Positions 55,217 to 64,000 of a DNA stretch of 64,000 nt are shown here, piece by piece. Made by a program: the position numbers and the translations under genes. Within the stretch, counting starts at the first letter, position 1. Each line of letters starts with the position of its first letter. The notes under the pieces are model-generated. The model was not told where the DNA came from, ran no database searches, and saw only the letters and a list, made by a program, of their open reading frames with translations. This DNA comes from CAVZMO01 sp963776195 (lineage in GTDB: Bacteria > Nitrospirota > Thermodesulfovibrionia > Thermodesulfovibrionales > SM23-35): assembly GCA_963776195.1 (NCBI GenBank), contig CAVZMO010000036.1, forward strand, positions 1 through 64,000, read 5' to 3'.

Positions 55217-57037
55217 ATGGCAACTATCACGATAGATCCTGTAAACCGAATTGAAGGACATCTGAAGCTTACAATGACCGTCGATGACACGACGGGCATA
55301 ATATCCGATGCAAAGTGCACGGGTAACCTTTTCAGAGGCTTCGAGCTAATCATGAACAACAGGGACCCCAGAGATGCGCCACAGATTACACAGCGTATAT
55401 GCGGGGTCTGACCCACTGCACATGGGTTAGCTTCAGTTAGAAGCTTAGAAACAGCATTAGGCATTACCGTCGATCCGGGAACAAGCGATAGAAACGGTGA
55501 CATCGGCAGTTACACCACGATAATCCCCGACAACGGCAGGATAATCCAGAACATCATTCAGGGCTGTGACCTGGTCATGTCCCATATCACCCATCTCTAT
55601 CACCTGTCTGCGCTTGACTTCCTCGACACGTCGGCCTTCCCTGGCATGGCGCCATGGATACCGGCCTATACGGGCTCCGGTGTATACGCTTCGCTTCCCA
55701 CAGGACCCTCAACTCTCGGTTCGACACTCGTCGTACATTATGTCCAGGCATTGGAGAAGAGAAGGAAGATGCATACCGCAGGAGCTCTCTTCAGCGGCAG
55801 GCAGCCCATCTCCAACGCAATGGTTCCGGGCGGTGTTACGACATTGTTGTCTGCAACGGTCCCGGCCACGCCGACCGCAACCGACTACGACCAATGGGGT
55901 CCTTACAACACCTCGGATGCGAAATCCAAATTCAAAGTGCTCCTGAACAACGTCAGGTCGTTCATTAACACGACCTACATCCCGGACGTTATAACCGTTG
56001 CGAATGCATATTCGGCATTCTGGAGCCAGGGCGTCGGCTGCCACAGGCTTCTTTCCTATGGAGACTATCCGGTGACTCCGCAGTCTACGTTTGCGGGTGG
56101 GGCACTGGGAACGCAACAGCTTCTCATTAAGAGAAATATTGTAACCGTTCTCTCCCCGGGTTCCCCGACTCCGTTCGACCAGGCCAACATCAAAGAGTTT
56201 GTCGAGAACTCCTATTATGACTATGGGATTCTCGATCCGGCTGGTCTGCACCCGTTTGAGGGAAAGACTGTTCCGGATATGTCCAGCACCAAGTACAGCT
56301 GGCTTAAGGCCCCGAGGTACATGCGCGGCACGACACCGTACGTTTGCGAGGTTGGTCCGCTGGCGCGTATGGTGGCAACCCACCTTAGCGGCACCCAGGT
56401 AGGCGTCACGGAAGATGACATGCTGACTACTCAGCGGTTGCTCGGCGGAGCTCTTCCCAATCCTTACAACGTTACAGACCTTGTCACTGCGGCATTGGCC
56501 AATGTGATACCGCCTCAGCCCACGTCAGCCCTTTACAGCGCGCTCGGAAGACATGCTGCAAGGGCCCTGGAAGCCAAGTATGTGGCTGATGCAATGGCAG
56601 GTACTAACGGTGGTGTAACGGCATGGATTGACCAGATCGATCCGGCACAGCCTGCCTACACGTACAAGAAGCTGCCGAAGCAGATCGCCACAGGCTACGG
56701 CCTTACCGAGGCGCCAAGAGGCGCTCTGGGACACTGGCTAAAGATCTCGGGCAAAAAGGTCATGAGATACCAGTGCGTGGTTCCGTCCACATGGAACTTC
56801 TCGCCGGCCGTCAGCAACTCTCTACCTGCTGATCCCGGCGCTGTCGAGCAGGCCCTCAACGGCTCTACGGTGGGCACGACCCCTGATAACCAGATCGTGA
56901 ACATCCTCAGACTCGTACACCCGTTCGACTGCTGTATCGCTTGCGCTGTTCACGTCGTCAACCCCGAAGGGAAAGAGATGATGAAGTTCGCTATCGATCC
57001 TGACGGAAGACCGAAGAACATCGAAGTGAAAAAATAG
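55217..57037 (+). CDS. [NiFe] hydrogenase large subunit, predicted selenoprotein (Sec65)
   Basis: 607 codons in one frame with a single TGA at 55409-55411 (codon 65). MATITIDPVNRIEGHLKLTM starts it; the N-terminal active-site motif reads RICGV-U-PTAHGLASV, so the second Cys of RxCGxC is TGA. The C-terminal motif is HPFDCCIACAVHVV, with an extra Cys in place of the usual Pro, and is followed by about 27 residues that a maturation protease would remove. AAGGAGGTGTAAAGAAAT precedes the ATG. Two loops rich in T/P/A (ATVPATPTATDYDQW; LSPGSPTPFDQAN) extend the protein. A hairpin suited as SECIS follows the TGA. Oxidises H2 in the periplasm with the small subunit and tetrahaem cytochrome. Confidence 0.88.
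55429..55445 (+). promoter_or_regulatory. Candidate bacterial SECIS hairpin of the hydrogenase gene
   Basis: AGCTTC-AGTTA-GAAGCT: six perfect pairs with a five-base loop AGUUA. The stem starts 17 bases after the TGA and the loop 23 bases after it. The loop contains GUU with G in second place, matching the hairpin in the HmcF/TmcB-like gene and the bacterial SECIS rule of a G in the first two loop positions. Confidence 0.65.
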
Positions 57038-57057
57038 TCTGAACTGAGCTGCTTTTT

Positions 57058-57089
57058 AAAGGGAGGCGCCACCGCGCCTCCCTTTTTTT
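57058..57089 (+). terminator. Rho-independent terminator of the hydrogenase operon
   Basis: GGGAGGCGC-CACC-GCGCCTCCC followed by seven T, 21 bases after the hydrogenase large subunit stop. Nine GC-rich pairs; the preceding AAA can pair with the T-run. Confidence 0.92.
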
Positions 57090-57117
57090 ATGGGGAGAAT
57101 TTTTAATTTACACTCCT

Positions 57118-57226
57118 TTAGCTCCCCGCCTATTTTAGGAGGGGTCGCCGCAGGCGGGGGTGGTAATCGGTAAAATAATTATGCAAACAACCACCCCCGC
57201 CCCTCCTTATCAAGGAGGGGAGCCAT
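57118..57226. repeat. Paired REP-like palindromes upstream of the RAYT gene
   Basis: CTCCCCGCCTATTTTAGGAG with GGCGGGGGTGG, and the inverted unit CCACCCCCGCCCCTCCTTATC with AAGGAGGGGAG, face each other across about 25 AT-rich bases. Each unit also folds by itself. Such head-to-head REP pairs (BIMEs) are the usual partners of RAYT transposases. Confidence 0.72.
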
Positions 57227-57311
57227 TTGGTGACTGGTTCCAGGAGTCAAGGGGAGTCAAGGGGTCAGACTTGTTTATTGCAATTATTAGAAATAGTTAC
57301 TAAAATGAGGC

Positions 57312-57746
57312 ATGGCAAGGAAATCGAGGATAGAATATGAAAGGGCATTTTATCATATAATCAGCCGTGGAAATCAACGGCGGAAAGTGTTCAAGGACGA
57401 AAAAGACTTTCAGAAATATCTTACACTACTTGCTTTTTATAAGGAACGATACAAGTACTTTTTATATGCGTATGTATTGATGAACAATCATGTGCATCTG
57501 CTGATCGAGACCCGCAAAAATCCTCTATCTAAAATTATTCAGGGGATAACCCAGAGTTACACGATGTATTTCAACAGAAAATACAGGACGGTAGGGCATT
57601 TATTTCAGGGCAGGTACAAGGCGATCCTCTGTGACAAGGAAGCATATCTATTTTCGTTAATTAAATATATTCACCTAAATCCAGTAAGGGCAAGGATCGC
57701 GAAATCGGCAGAGGAATACAGATGGAGCAGCTATGACAGACTATAA
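57312..57746 (+). CDS. REP-associated tyrosine transposase (RAYT, TnpA-REP), possibly C-terminally short
   Basis: 144 residues: MARKSRIEYERAFYHIISRGNQRRKVFKDEKDFQ, then MNNHVHLLIETRKNPLSKIIQGITQSYTMYFNRKYRTVGHLFQGRYKAILCDKEAYLFSLIKYIHLNPVRARI. The HUH motif is HVHLL and the nucleophile Tyr lies in SLIKYIH. It is a single-strand DNA nuclease domesticated to move REP sequences. The protein ends at SSYDRL; many relatives continue for 60 or more residues, so it may be truncated. REP-like palindromes lie upstream. GGGGTCAGACTTG flank at 57261. Confidence 0.87.
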   Translation: MARKSRIEYERAFYHIISRGNQRRKVFKDEKDFQKYLTLLAFYKERYKYFLYAYVLMNNHVHLLIETRKNPLSKIIQGITQSYTMYFNRKYRTVGHLFQGRYKAILCDKEAYLFSLIKYIHLNPVRARIAKSAEEYRWSSYDRL

Positions 57747-57939
57747 AGGGACAGGCTACTTTATTAGTCTGCAACACTACTTATTTTTTTTACAAATCGA
57801 TAAGAGCTTTATCTTCCAACCGTTGTCTGCTTGCAGGTGTTACCCGTATTTTATTGAATATTCTCTGAGTGTGAAGGTGATACAGAAGTCGGGGCATCAC
57901 CTGTCATCGCGTATGAACAGGTCAAATGATTTGCACTCA

Positions 57940-58960
57940 TTACCGGAGTTGTTTGGATTTAATTATTTCGAAGACCTTGTCCGCAGACACGCTCTTCATA
58001 CACTGACTATCATCACATGTTCTCTGGAAGCAGGGCGCGCAGGGGGCCCCTGCCTTGATAATGGTGTGCCCTTTCCCATAGGGGCCTGTTTTTGCCGGGT
58101 CTGTCGGGCCGAAGATGGCGAAAACGGGAACCCCAAGGGCCGCAGCGATATGCATCGGTCCTGAGTCGTTGCTTACGACAAACCTTGCATCCCTCATTAT
58201 TCCGATCAATTCCTTTAAGCTTGTCTTGCCGGCAAGAGAAATCGCCTTACCCTTTGAGAGAGAGACGATTAAACCGGCAATATCTTTGTCCGTATTGCTC
58301 CCTACGATTACCGATTGTAACGGCAAGCGCGATGTAAGTTGCCCGAATTCCTCCTCCGGCCATCGCTTTGTTTTCCAGCGGGCCCCCGGCACAATAACTG
58401 CGTAATCCTTGTTTAAGTTAAAAGTTGAAGGAAATTCAGAGGGGGGAAAGGGAAAAGAAATATCGGCACTATCACATCCCAGGAATGCGGCAATCTTTAA
58501 ATACCGTTCAACGGCGTGGATATCTTTTCCGCCTTCAACTTTATGGGTATAAAAAAACGTGCTTCCTTCTCGCGCCTCTTTAAAACCCATTCTTAATGGA
58601 GCATTTGTGGCTCCGGTTACAATGCCGCTTCTCAAGAGTCCCTGGAGGTCTATCACAACGTCGTATTTTTCCTTTTTTAAATCTTGAAACAGGGCCTTGA
58701 GTTCGTTCATTGTCCCCTTCACATTCTTCAATCTTTTTCCATGCATCTTTATTGATAACCCAAAGTCTGTCAATCATGGGGTGACCATCGAGAAGTCCTT
58801 CAAATCCTTTGGCGATTACCCAATGTATTTCGGTCTTGGGGAAACATGTCTTCAGCGCATGAAGAAAAGGGAGGCTGTGGACGATGTCGCCGAGGGAACT
58901 CGGTTTAACAATGAGGATTTTTTGTACTCCGGCAGGTAATTTTAAGTGTTTAATTGTCAT
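57940..58960 (-). CDS. LPS heptosyltransferase I-like glycosyltransferase (one frameshift)
   Basis: GT9 family. The start (VQKILIVKPSSLGDIVHSLPFLHALKTCFPKTEIHWVIAKGFEGLLDGHPMIDRLWVINKDAWKK) is WaaC-like. A frame change near 58735 leads into LQGLLRSGIVTGATNAPLRMGF, then VIVPGARWKTKRWPEEEF, SNDSGPMHIAAALGVPVFAIFGPTDPAKTGPYG and a C-terminal CAPCFQRTCDDSQCMKSV. It adds the first heptose to the lipid A-Kdo core. About 338 residues, normal. Start ATG 58960 overlaps the end of the preceding gene. The break is a probable indel. Confidence 0.84.
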
Positions 58961-60525
58961 TTTTACTGTCTTTGATAATCAAATTCACCGCTTCTGCAAG
59001 ATCTTCGGCAATAAAATCAGCATATCGAGACTCTTTTGCCTCCCCCGTTTGTACAAGAATTGCTTTTGCACCAACGGCTTTTGCGAGAAGCATATCCGCT
59101 TCCTTGTCTCCAACCACATAGGATTTCTTGAGGTCGACTTTATGTTTTGCCCTTGCCCTGAAGAGCATTTCAGGTTCGGGTTTTCTGCAGGGACAGTGGT
59201 CATCGGGATGATGAGGGCAGTAATAAAAATCATCAAACCCGTACCGGTCAATAAATATGTTATTGACCTCTCTTACAAACTTTTCATCGACGATGCCCCT
59301 TGCGATGCCGGATTGATTGGTAACGCCGATGAGTCTGAAGCCCTTTTCTTTAAGGAGACTCACCTTATCGGTTTCTTTGAAGATCTGAAGGTTATCCATG
59401 TTATCGACATACCCGGTGTCTTTGCATAAAGTCCCGTCCCTGTCAAAAAAAACTGCCGGTTTGTCGGGCAAGATCTTCTTTATACCATAATAAACCTCGT
59501 CCGGCGTTATTGCATACATACACTTCATATCATTATTTTTGCAGGTGCGCCCGAAGCATGGCCTGCACGGAAGATCGGGGGTCACTACGATATTATTATC
59601 GCCGATCATCTCCGGAGGAGGCCCGGTTAATTCGGGGGCCGTCGAACCGAACAGAGCTACAAGAGGAGTTCTCACTGCATAGGCGATATGCAGAGGGCCG
59701 GAATCATTCGTAAGGAATGCATCGCATTCTGAAATCAGTGAGATAAGATCTCTCAACGATGTCTTCCCTGCCATACTAATCACAGAGTCGGAAGAGCGGA
59801 ATTCAGGATACACATTCCTGTATATCTCATCTGCTATACCAATTTCAGACCGTCCTCCGAAGATGACAACACTGCCGCCGGTATCCTGCATAAACCAATT
59901 TGCGATATCCGCGAACCTCTCAGGGAACCATCTTTTAGCCGAGCCGTATGTTGCGCCGGGATTAATCCCAAGGACCGGCCTTTTTATCTCCTTCAGCAGA
60001 TTCCTCGCATGTAACCTTTCATCAAGTCCGAGATGTATGCAAGGGTCCGAATATTCCGCCTTTATCCCCAACTCTCCGATGAGATTCAAGTAGTAGTAAA
60101 TCTGGTGCACCTTTTTTTCATTCGGAGGAACAGGGACCGCGGTTGTTAAGAGAAACCCTCTGCCGTCTCTCCGATATCCCGCCCGGTTCTTAATGCCCGC
60201 AAGGAATGTTATAAGAGCGGCATCGAAGGCGTTCTGAAAAAGGATCGCGCTGCAGAAGTCTTTTTTGCGCAGCATCCAGGAAAGGCTCAGTTTGCCGATA
60301 ACGCTCCTTATGTTTGTCCGTATAAATGATTATTTCATCAACATCGGGATTATTCTCGAAAACAGGCGAGACCCATGGTTTAACCAGGAGAGAGAGCTTT
60401 GCACCGGGCAATCCCATTCTTAAGGCTCTCAATGCGGGGAGGGTCATAATGCTGTCTCCGATCCAGTTCACACCCCGGACAAGGACATTCTTACAGGATT
60501 TATCAAACATCCAGTAGTTTAACAT
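58950..60525 (-). CDS. Heptosyltransferase II fused to D,D-heptose bisphosphate phosphatase (WaaF-GmhB-like; one frameshift)
   Basis: The N-terminal half is GT9: KNVLVRGVNWIGDSIMTLPALRALR, a frame change near 60290, ILFQNAFDAALITFLAGIKNRAGYRRDGRG, INPGATYGSAKRWFPERFADIAN, TNDSGPLHIAYAVRTPLVALFGSTAPELTGPP, and CRPCFGRTCKNNDMKCM. From about residue 345 the chain continues as a HAD-IIIA phosphatase: AVFFDRDGTLCKDTGYVDNMDNLQIF, GVTNQSGIARG, CPHHPDDHCPCRKPEPEML (zinc site), YVVGDKEADMLLA. GmhB acts in ADP-heptose synthesis, so donor synthesis and transfer are joined in one polypeptide. About 525 residues. Downstream gene overlaps. Confidence 0.86.
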
Positions 60526-60628
60526 TTAAGCGCCGCACTCATGAACATGGACGGGATATCAATCCAGATGAAGGATCCATTTTCCGTATTTTCTTGTGAT
60601 CCGATTGTTTGAGGAATATAATTTGTCT

Positions 60629-61462
60629 ATGTATAAAAGGATCCTTGCTGCGGTAAATGAATTCACAAATTCGGAAATAGCGGCACGGTATGCGATCGCT
60701 CTCGCAAAATCTTGCCGGGCAAAACTTTCTTTAGTTTTTATCGCAGAAGAACGGATCGATAAAGATGCATTGAGATATGCGGAAGCAGCTCTTGAGAGGC
60801 TTTTTATTGAGGCCGGCAATCGGGGTGTTGAAGCCGAAAGTATTATTGAAAAGGGTGAGCCGTTGAAAGAGGTTATTGAGTTGGTCAAAAAAAATGATAT
60901 AGATATCGTCTTTAACGCCTCAAGAAGAGAAGACACGGATATGCGTTTTTTTGTACGTACGTTTGCGAGGGAGTTGATCCTAAAACTGCCTTGCTCTGTC
61001 GCTATGGTGAGGGTAGTCCGTATGGCGAGAGGTTATCCCAAGAACATCCTCGTGCCATTGAGAGGCCATATGTCCCATCTTGAAGAAAGGGCATGCTTTG
61101 TGGCAAAACTTGCAGAAGCTACAGGTTCCAAAGTAACTCTTTACTATTCCGCAAGCAAAATCTCCAGTTTCTTTCATGGTGAAATGCACCTAAAACCTGT
61201 CCAAAGAGAGAAACATATATCGGAAGATCTGGAGGGGTTTACTGAATGTCTGGACAGATACGGGGTCTATCATGAAAAAAGTACCGGCTATGGGGCTATT
61301 TCAAGGGCCATTACCATAGAAGCTGCTCATAGAAGAAATGACTTGATCGTAATGGGTGCGACTGAACGGAGCCTCTTAAGGAGCATTGTCCGTGGAAACC
61401 CTGTCGAGGATGTTCTCAGGGAGACTCCGTGTAATCTGATAATTCTGAGACCGAAGCATTAA
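60629..61462 (+). CDS. Tandem universal stress protein (UspA family)
   Basis: 277 residues from ATG 60629 (MYKRILAAVNEFTNSEIAARYAIALAKSCRAKLSLVFI). The first domain lacks the complete G-x2-G-x9-G(S/T) ATP motif; the second ends NDLIVMGATERSLLRSIVRGNPVEDVLRETPCNLIILRP, where G-x-(8)-G-N-P is close to the ATP-binding pattern. Cytoplasmic stress or nucleotide-binding protein. The upstream in-frame ATG at 60596 is less likely. It lies 185 bases before the P-type ATPase gene, a frequent pairing in bacteria. Confidence 0.85.
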   Translation: MYKRILAAVNEFTNSEIAARYAIALAKSCRAKLSLVFIAEERIDKDALRYAEAALERLFIEAGNRGVEAESIIEKGEPLKEVIELVKKNDIDIVFNASRREDTDMRFFVRTFARELILKLPCSVAMVRVVRMARGYPKNILVPLRGHMSHLEERACFVAKLAEATGSKVTLYYSASKISSFFHGEMHLKPVQREKHISEDLEGFTECLDRYGVYHEKSTGYGAISRAITIEAAHRRNDLIVMGATERSLLRSIVRGNPVEDVLRETPCNLIILRPKH

Positions 61463-61647
61463 TCCGACTAATGCAGATATTGTTCAAAAATGTATTTAAC
61501 TCGATGTATTTATTGGCATTTTTCTTTGTTTGTCCTATCAACGAAAATATTCGGACAACCATCAGTGAAAGGTACACTAATGTATCGAAAAATAGATTTT
61601 TTCGCAACATCCGCATTAGTTCAACTGCATTATTTGGGCTAACATCC

Positions 61648-64000
61648 ATGAAGATCCACAACATTCCGAAAGAAGACGTTTTCAAGACACTTTTGACCTC
61701 TGCGCAAGGTCTCTCTGAAGGAGAAGCACAGCGGAGGATCCATGAATATGGTCTCAACGAAATAAAGGAAGTCAGGGGTACATCCTTATACAGGAGATTG
61801 CTTTCCCAGTTTACCCATTTCTTGGCATTGCTCCTCTGGCTGTCTGCCGGCCTCTGCTTCTTATCGGAATATCTGCATCCGGGAGAAGGGATGCTTTCCC
61901 TCGGCCTGGCAATAATCGGAGTTATCATCATCAATGCCATCTTCACTTTTGTGCAGGAATACCGCGCTGAAAAAGCTGTCGAAGCGCTGAAAAAACTTCT
62001 TCCTTTTAATGCGAAGGTGTTGAGAAACGGTTCAGTCAGGGATATCCCTGCAAGCAGAAGTTGTGCCCGGCGACATATTTGTGTTAGGCTGAAGGGGACA
62101 AGGTCCCTGCAGATGCAAGACTTATTGACGAGAACCGGTTAATGGTAAACAATGCGCCGTTGACCGGTGAATCCGAATCAAAGCCGCGCAGTGATAACCC
62201 TTTCGATGGGGATTCACTTGAAAGCCCGAATCTGGTTTTTGCCGGTACTCATGTAATAAGCGGCACAGGAAAAGCCGCAGCGTATGCGACCGGCATGTCC
62301 ACGGAATTCGGCAAGATCGCCCATCTGACAAGCGCCGTTGATCCCGGGTTGAGCCCACTCCAGAAGGAGATGTTGAAAGTGACCCGGATAATCGCTGTTA
62401 TTGCACTGACAACGGGCATATTCTTTTTTGGTATAGGGATGCTTACCGGGAGAAGCTTCTGGCATAATCTCATCTTTGCAATAGGGATTACGATCGCAAA
62501 TGTCCCGGAGGGGCTCCTGCCGACTGTCACCCTTTCACTGGCTATGGGAAGCCAGAGGATGGCCAGGAAAAAAGCCCTCATAAGGACTCTCACGTCAGTC
62601 GAGACCCTCGGTTCGGTTACCGTAATATGTACCGATAAGACAGGCACGCTCACACAGAATAAGATGGAGGTCGAAAAGGTATGGACCTTCGACAGCCAGC
62701 GGGCCTCAATCGACAGTCTTATGACAATCGCGTATCTCTGTAATAATGCGGTTTATGAAAATGGAGAATATAAGGGGGACCCCACGGAAATTGCGATCTT
62801 GAAGAAAGCACGGGAAATCTCCGGGGATATGAAAGCAGAGCGTATTTCCGAGATTCCCTTTGACTCAGACAGAAAAAGGATGACGACCGTAAACAAGGTC
62901 AATGGGAGCAACACTCGTTTTAACAAAGGGGGCATTGGAAACCGTTACGCCCTTTTGTAATAGGATACGCGAAGACAATGCTATAAAGACGTTGGATGAC
63001 CGGAGTAAGGAGTTTATTACGCAGGCTTATCATGCGATGATGGATCAGGGGTTAAGGGTTATTGCTTTTGCCTTCAAGAAGCTGGACAGCGGAAGCGAGG
63101 AGGTTAATCCGGAAGCTGATCTGATCTTTGCCGGTCTCATGGGACTTGAGGACCCACCAAGACCCGAGGTCCCCGAAGCTATAAAAAAGTGCCGGGAAGC
63201 CGGAATTAAAGTGATTATGATTACGGGAGATGCGAGCAGGACCGCTGTTGCTATTGCAAAACAAATAGGGCTTGCAAGCGGTAACCCCGCAATTGTTGAA
63301 GGGCCTGAAATGGAAATAAAGACTGACGGCACGCTGAGAGAAATCCTCCGGTCGGAAGAGATCATCTTTGCAAGGATGTCGCCGAGACATAAGATGAGGA
63401 TCGTGTCTATTCTTCAAGATGAAGGCGAGCGGGTTGCGGTTACAGGAGACGGGGTGAATGATGCGCCAGCCCTCAAAAAGGCGGATATCGGTATTTCGAT
63501 GGGAATAATGGGAACTGATGTTGCAAGGGAAGCAGCGGATATGGTCTTGCTCGATGACAATTTTGCAACTATTGTGAATGCGATAGAAGAGGGCAGGACG
63601 ATCTTCGAAAATATCAAGAAATTTATTACCTATATTTTTGCGCATGGCACGCCCGAGGCGATTCCATATATCATGTTTTCGCTTTTCAAAATCCCGCTCC
63701 CTTTGACGGTAATGCAGATACTCGCAATCGATCTTGGTACCGAAACCATCCCGGCGCTTGCACTCGGTGCAGAGCCGCCTGAGGCGACCATCATGAGATA
63801 CCCTTCTGTGCCGTCAAAGACCACAGAACAAATGAGACAGGAGAAAAAGGGAATTATCGACAGGTTCCTTCTTTTCAGGGGGTACATTTTTCTCGGGGTT
63901 ATAAGCACGGTCGGTGTCTTATTCGCCTATTTTTATGTGCTCTATAAAGGCGGGTGGCAGTGGGGGATGGTTTTGCCGATGGATCATCCCTTGACCCGCC
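61648..64000 (+). CDS. P2-type cation-transporting ATPase (frameshifted; cut by window end)
   Basis: ATG 61648 begins MKIHNIPKEDVFKTLLTSAQGLSEGEAQRRIHEYGLNEI, the cation ATPase N-terminal domain. Frame changes occur near 62055 (then the DARLIDENRLMVNNAPLTGESE actuator) and near 62930. Other motifs: IGITIANVPEGLLPTVTLSLAMG (helix 4, PEGL), CTDKTGTLTQNKMEV (phosphorylation), MITGDASRTAVAIAKQIGLASG, VTGDGVNDAPALKKADIGI. The helix 4 motif and overall layout are those of Na/K- or Ca-type (P2) pumps rather than heavy-metal pumps; the ion is not determined. About 785 codons are visible; the last helices lie beyond 64000. Confidence 0.85.

Noticed and set aside
55217..55411. Hydrogenase TGA as a simple nonsense mutation in a dead gene.
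   Set aside because: Remaining 540 codons are fully conserved and open, and a SECIS-like hairpin follows; a recent nonsense mutation cannot be wholly excluded without reads.
1..64000. CRISPR arrays, tRNA, rRNA and tmRNA genes.
   Set aside because: No regularly spaced repeats and no cloverleaf or rRNA-like sequence were recognised by eye on either strand; a tRNAscan run was not possible.

Overview
The window is bacterial DNA of moderate GC. It probably comes from an anaerobic Gram-negative bacterium with a sulfate- or sulfur-reducer type of energy metabolism, in the general style of Desulfobacterota or Nitrospirota. The reasons are two Hmc/Tmc-type transmembrane electron-transfer gene sets with 16-haem cytochromes, a periplasmic uptake [NiFe] hydrogenase, tetrahaem and octahaem cytochromes, CCG-domain (HdrD/DsrK-like) proteins, and LPS heptosyltransferases. 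No rRNA, tRNA, CRISPR array or replication origin was recognised. Taxonomy is inference.

Layout. 1-6 kb: end of fabF, rnc, YHS protein, YHS-tagged copper-type ATPase, DUF302 protein, sigma-70 factor. 6-13 kb: lexA/umuC-like pair, transposase remnants, first DUF134/NifX-like/CGGC gene set, a PAS-Mrp chimera, fmdB, a cas6-like scrap, a methyltransferase. 13.5-17 kb: NifX-like proteins, a Cys-rich small protein, a fused double MinD/ferredoxin ATPase. 17-25 kb: Hmc/Tmc set 1 (heavily frameshifted) and a hydrogenase maturation protease. 25-36 kb: tldD/tldE, ACT protein, a peptidoglycan-recycling group (RlpA-like, MurU-AmgK fusion, NamZ), membrane and MBL-fold proteins. 35-40 kb: two more DUF134/NifX-like cassettes, CGGC protein, octahaem cytochrome, PocR-domain protein, broken UspA. 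40-48 kb: Hmc/Tmc set 2. 48-51.5 kb: MerR regulator, secreted protein, ilvB/ilvH. 52-57 kb: hydrogenase operon. 57-64 kb: REP repeats with a RAYT transposase, LPS heptose genes, UspA, and a P-type ATPase cut by the window end.

The main discovery candidates are two genes with a single in-frame TGA exactly where family members have cysteine, each followed at bacterial-SECIS spacing by a hairpin whose loop contains GUU. In the hydrogenase large subunit the TGA replaces the second Cys of the N-terminal RxCGxC motif. That is the Ni-Fe bridging position, not the usual [NiFeSe] position. In the HmcF/TmcB-like protein of set 2 it replaces the Cys of an ECGH motif that is still Cys in the set 1 paralogue. 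If real, both ends of a route from periplasmic H2 to a cytoplasmic iron-sulfur reductase are selenoproteins.

Many genes, including housekeeping ones, carry single-base frameshifts. This points to indel errors in the sequence or assembly as well as real decay, so frame breaks should be read cautiously. The two TGA cases are different: the frame is unbroken on both sides and nothing but the TGA interrupts it.
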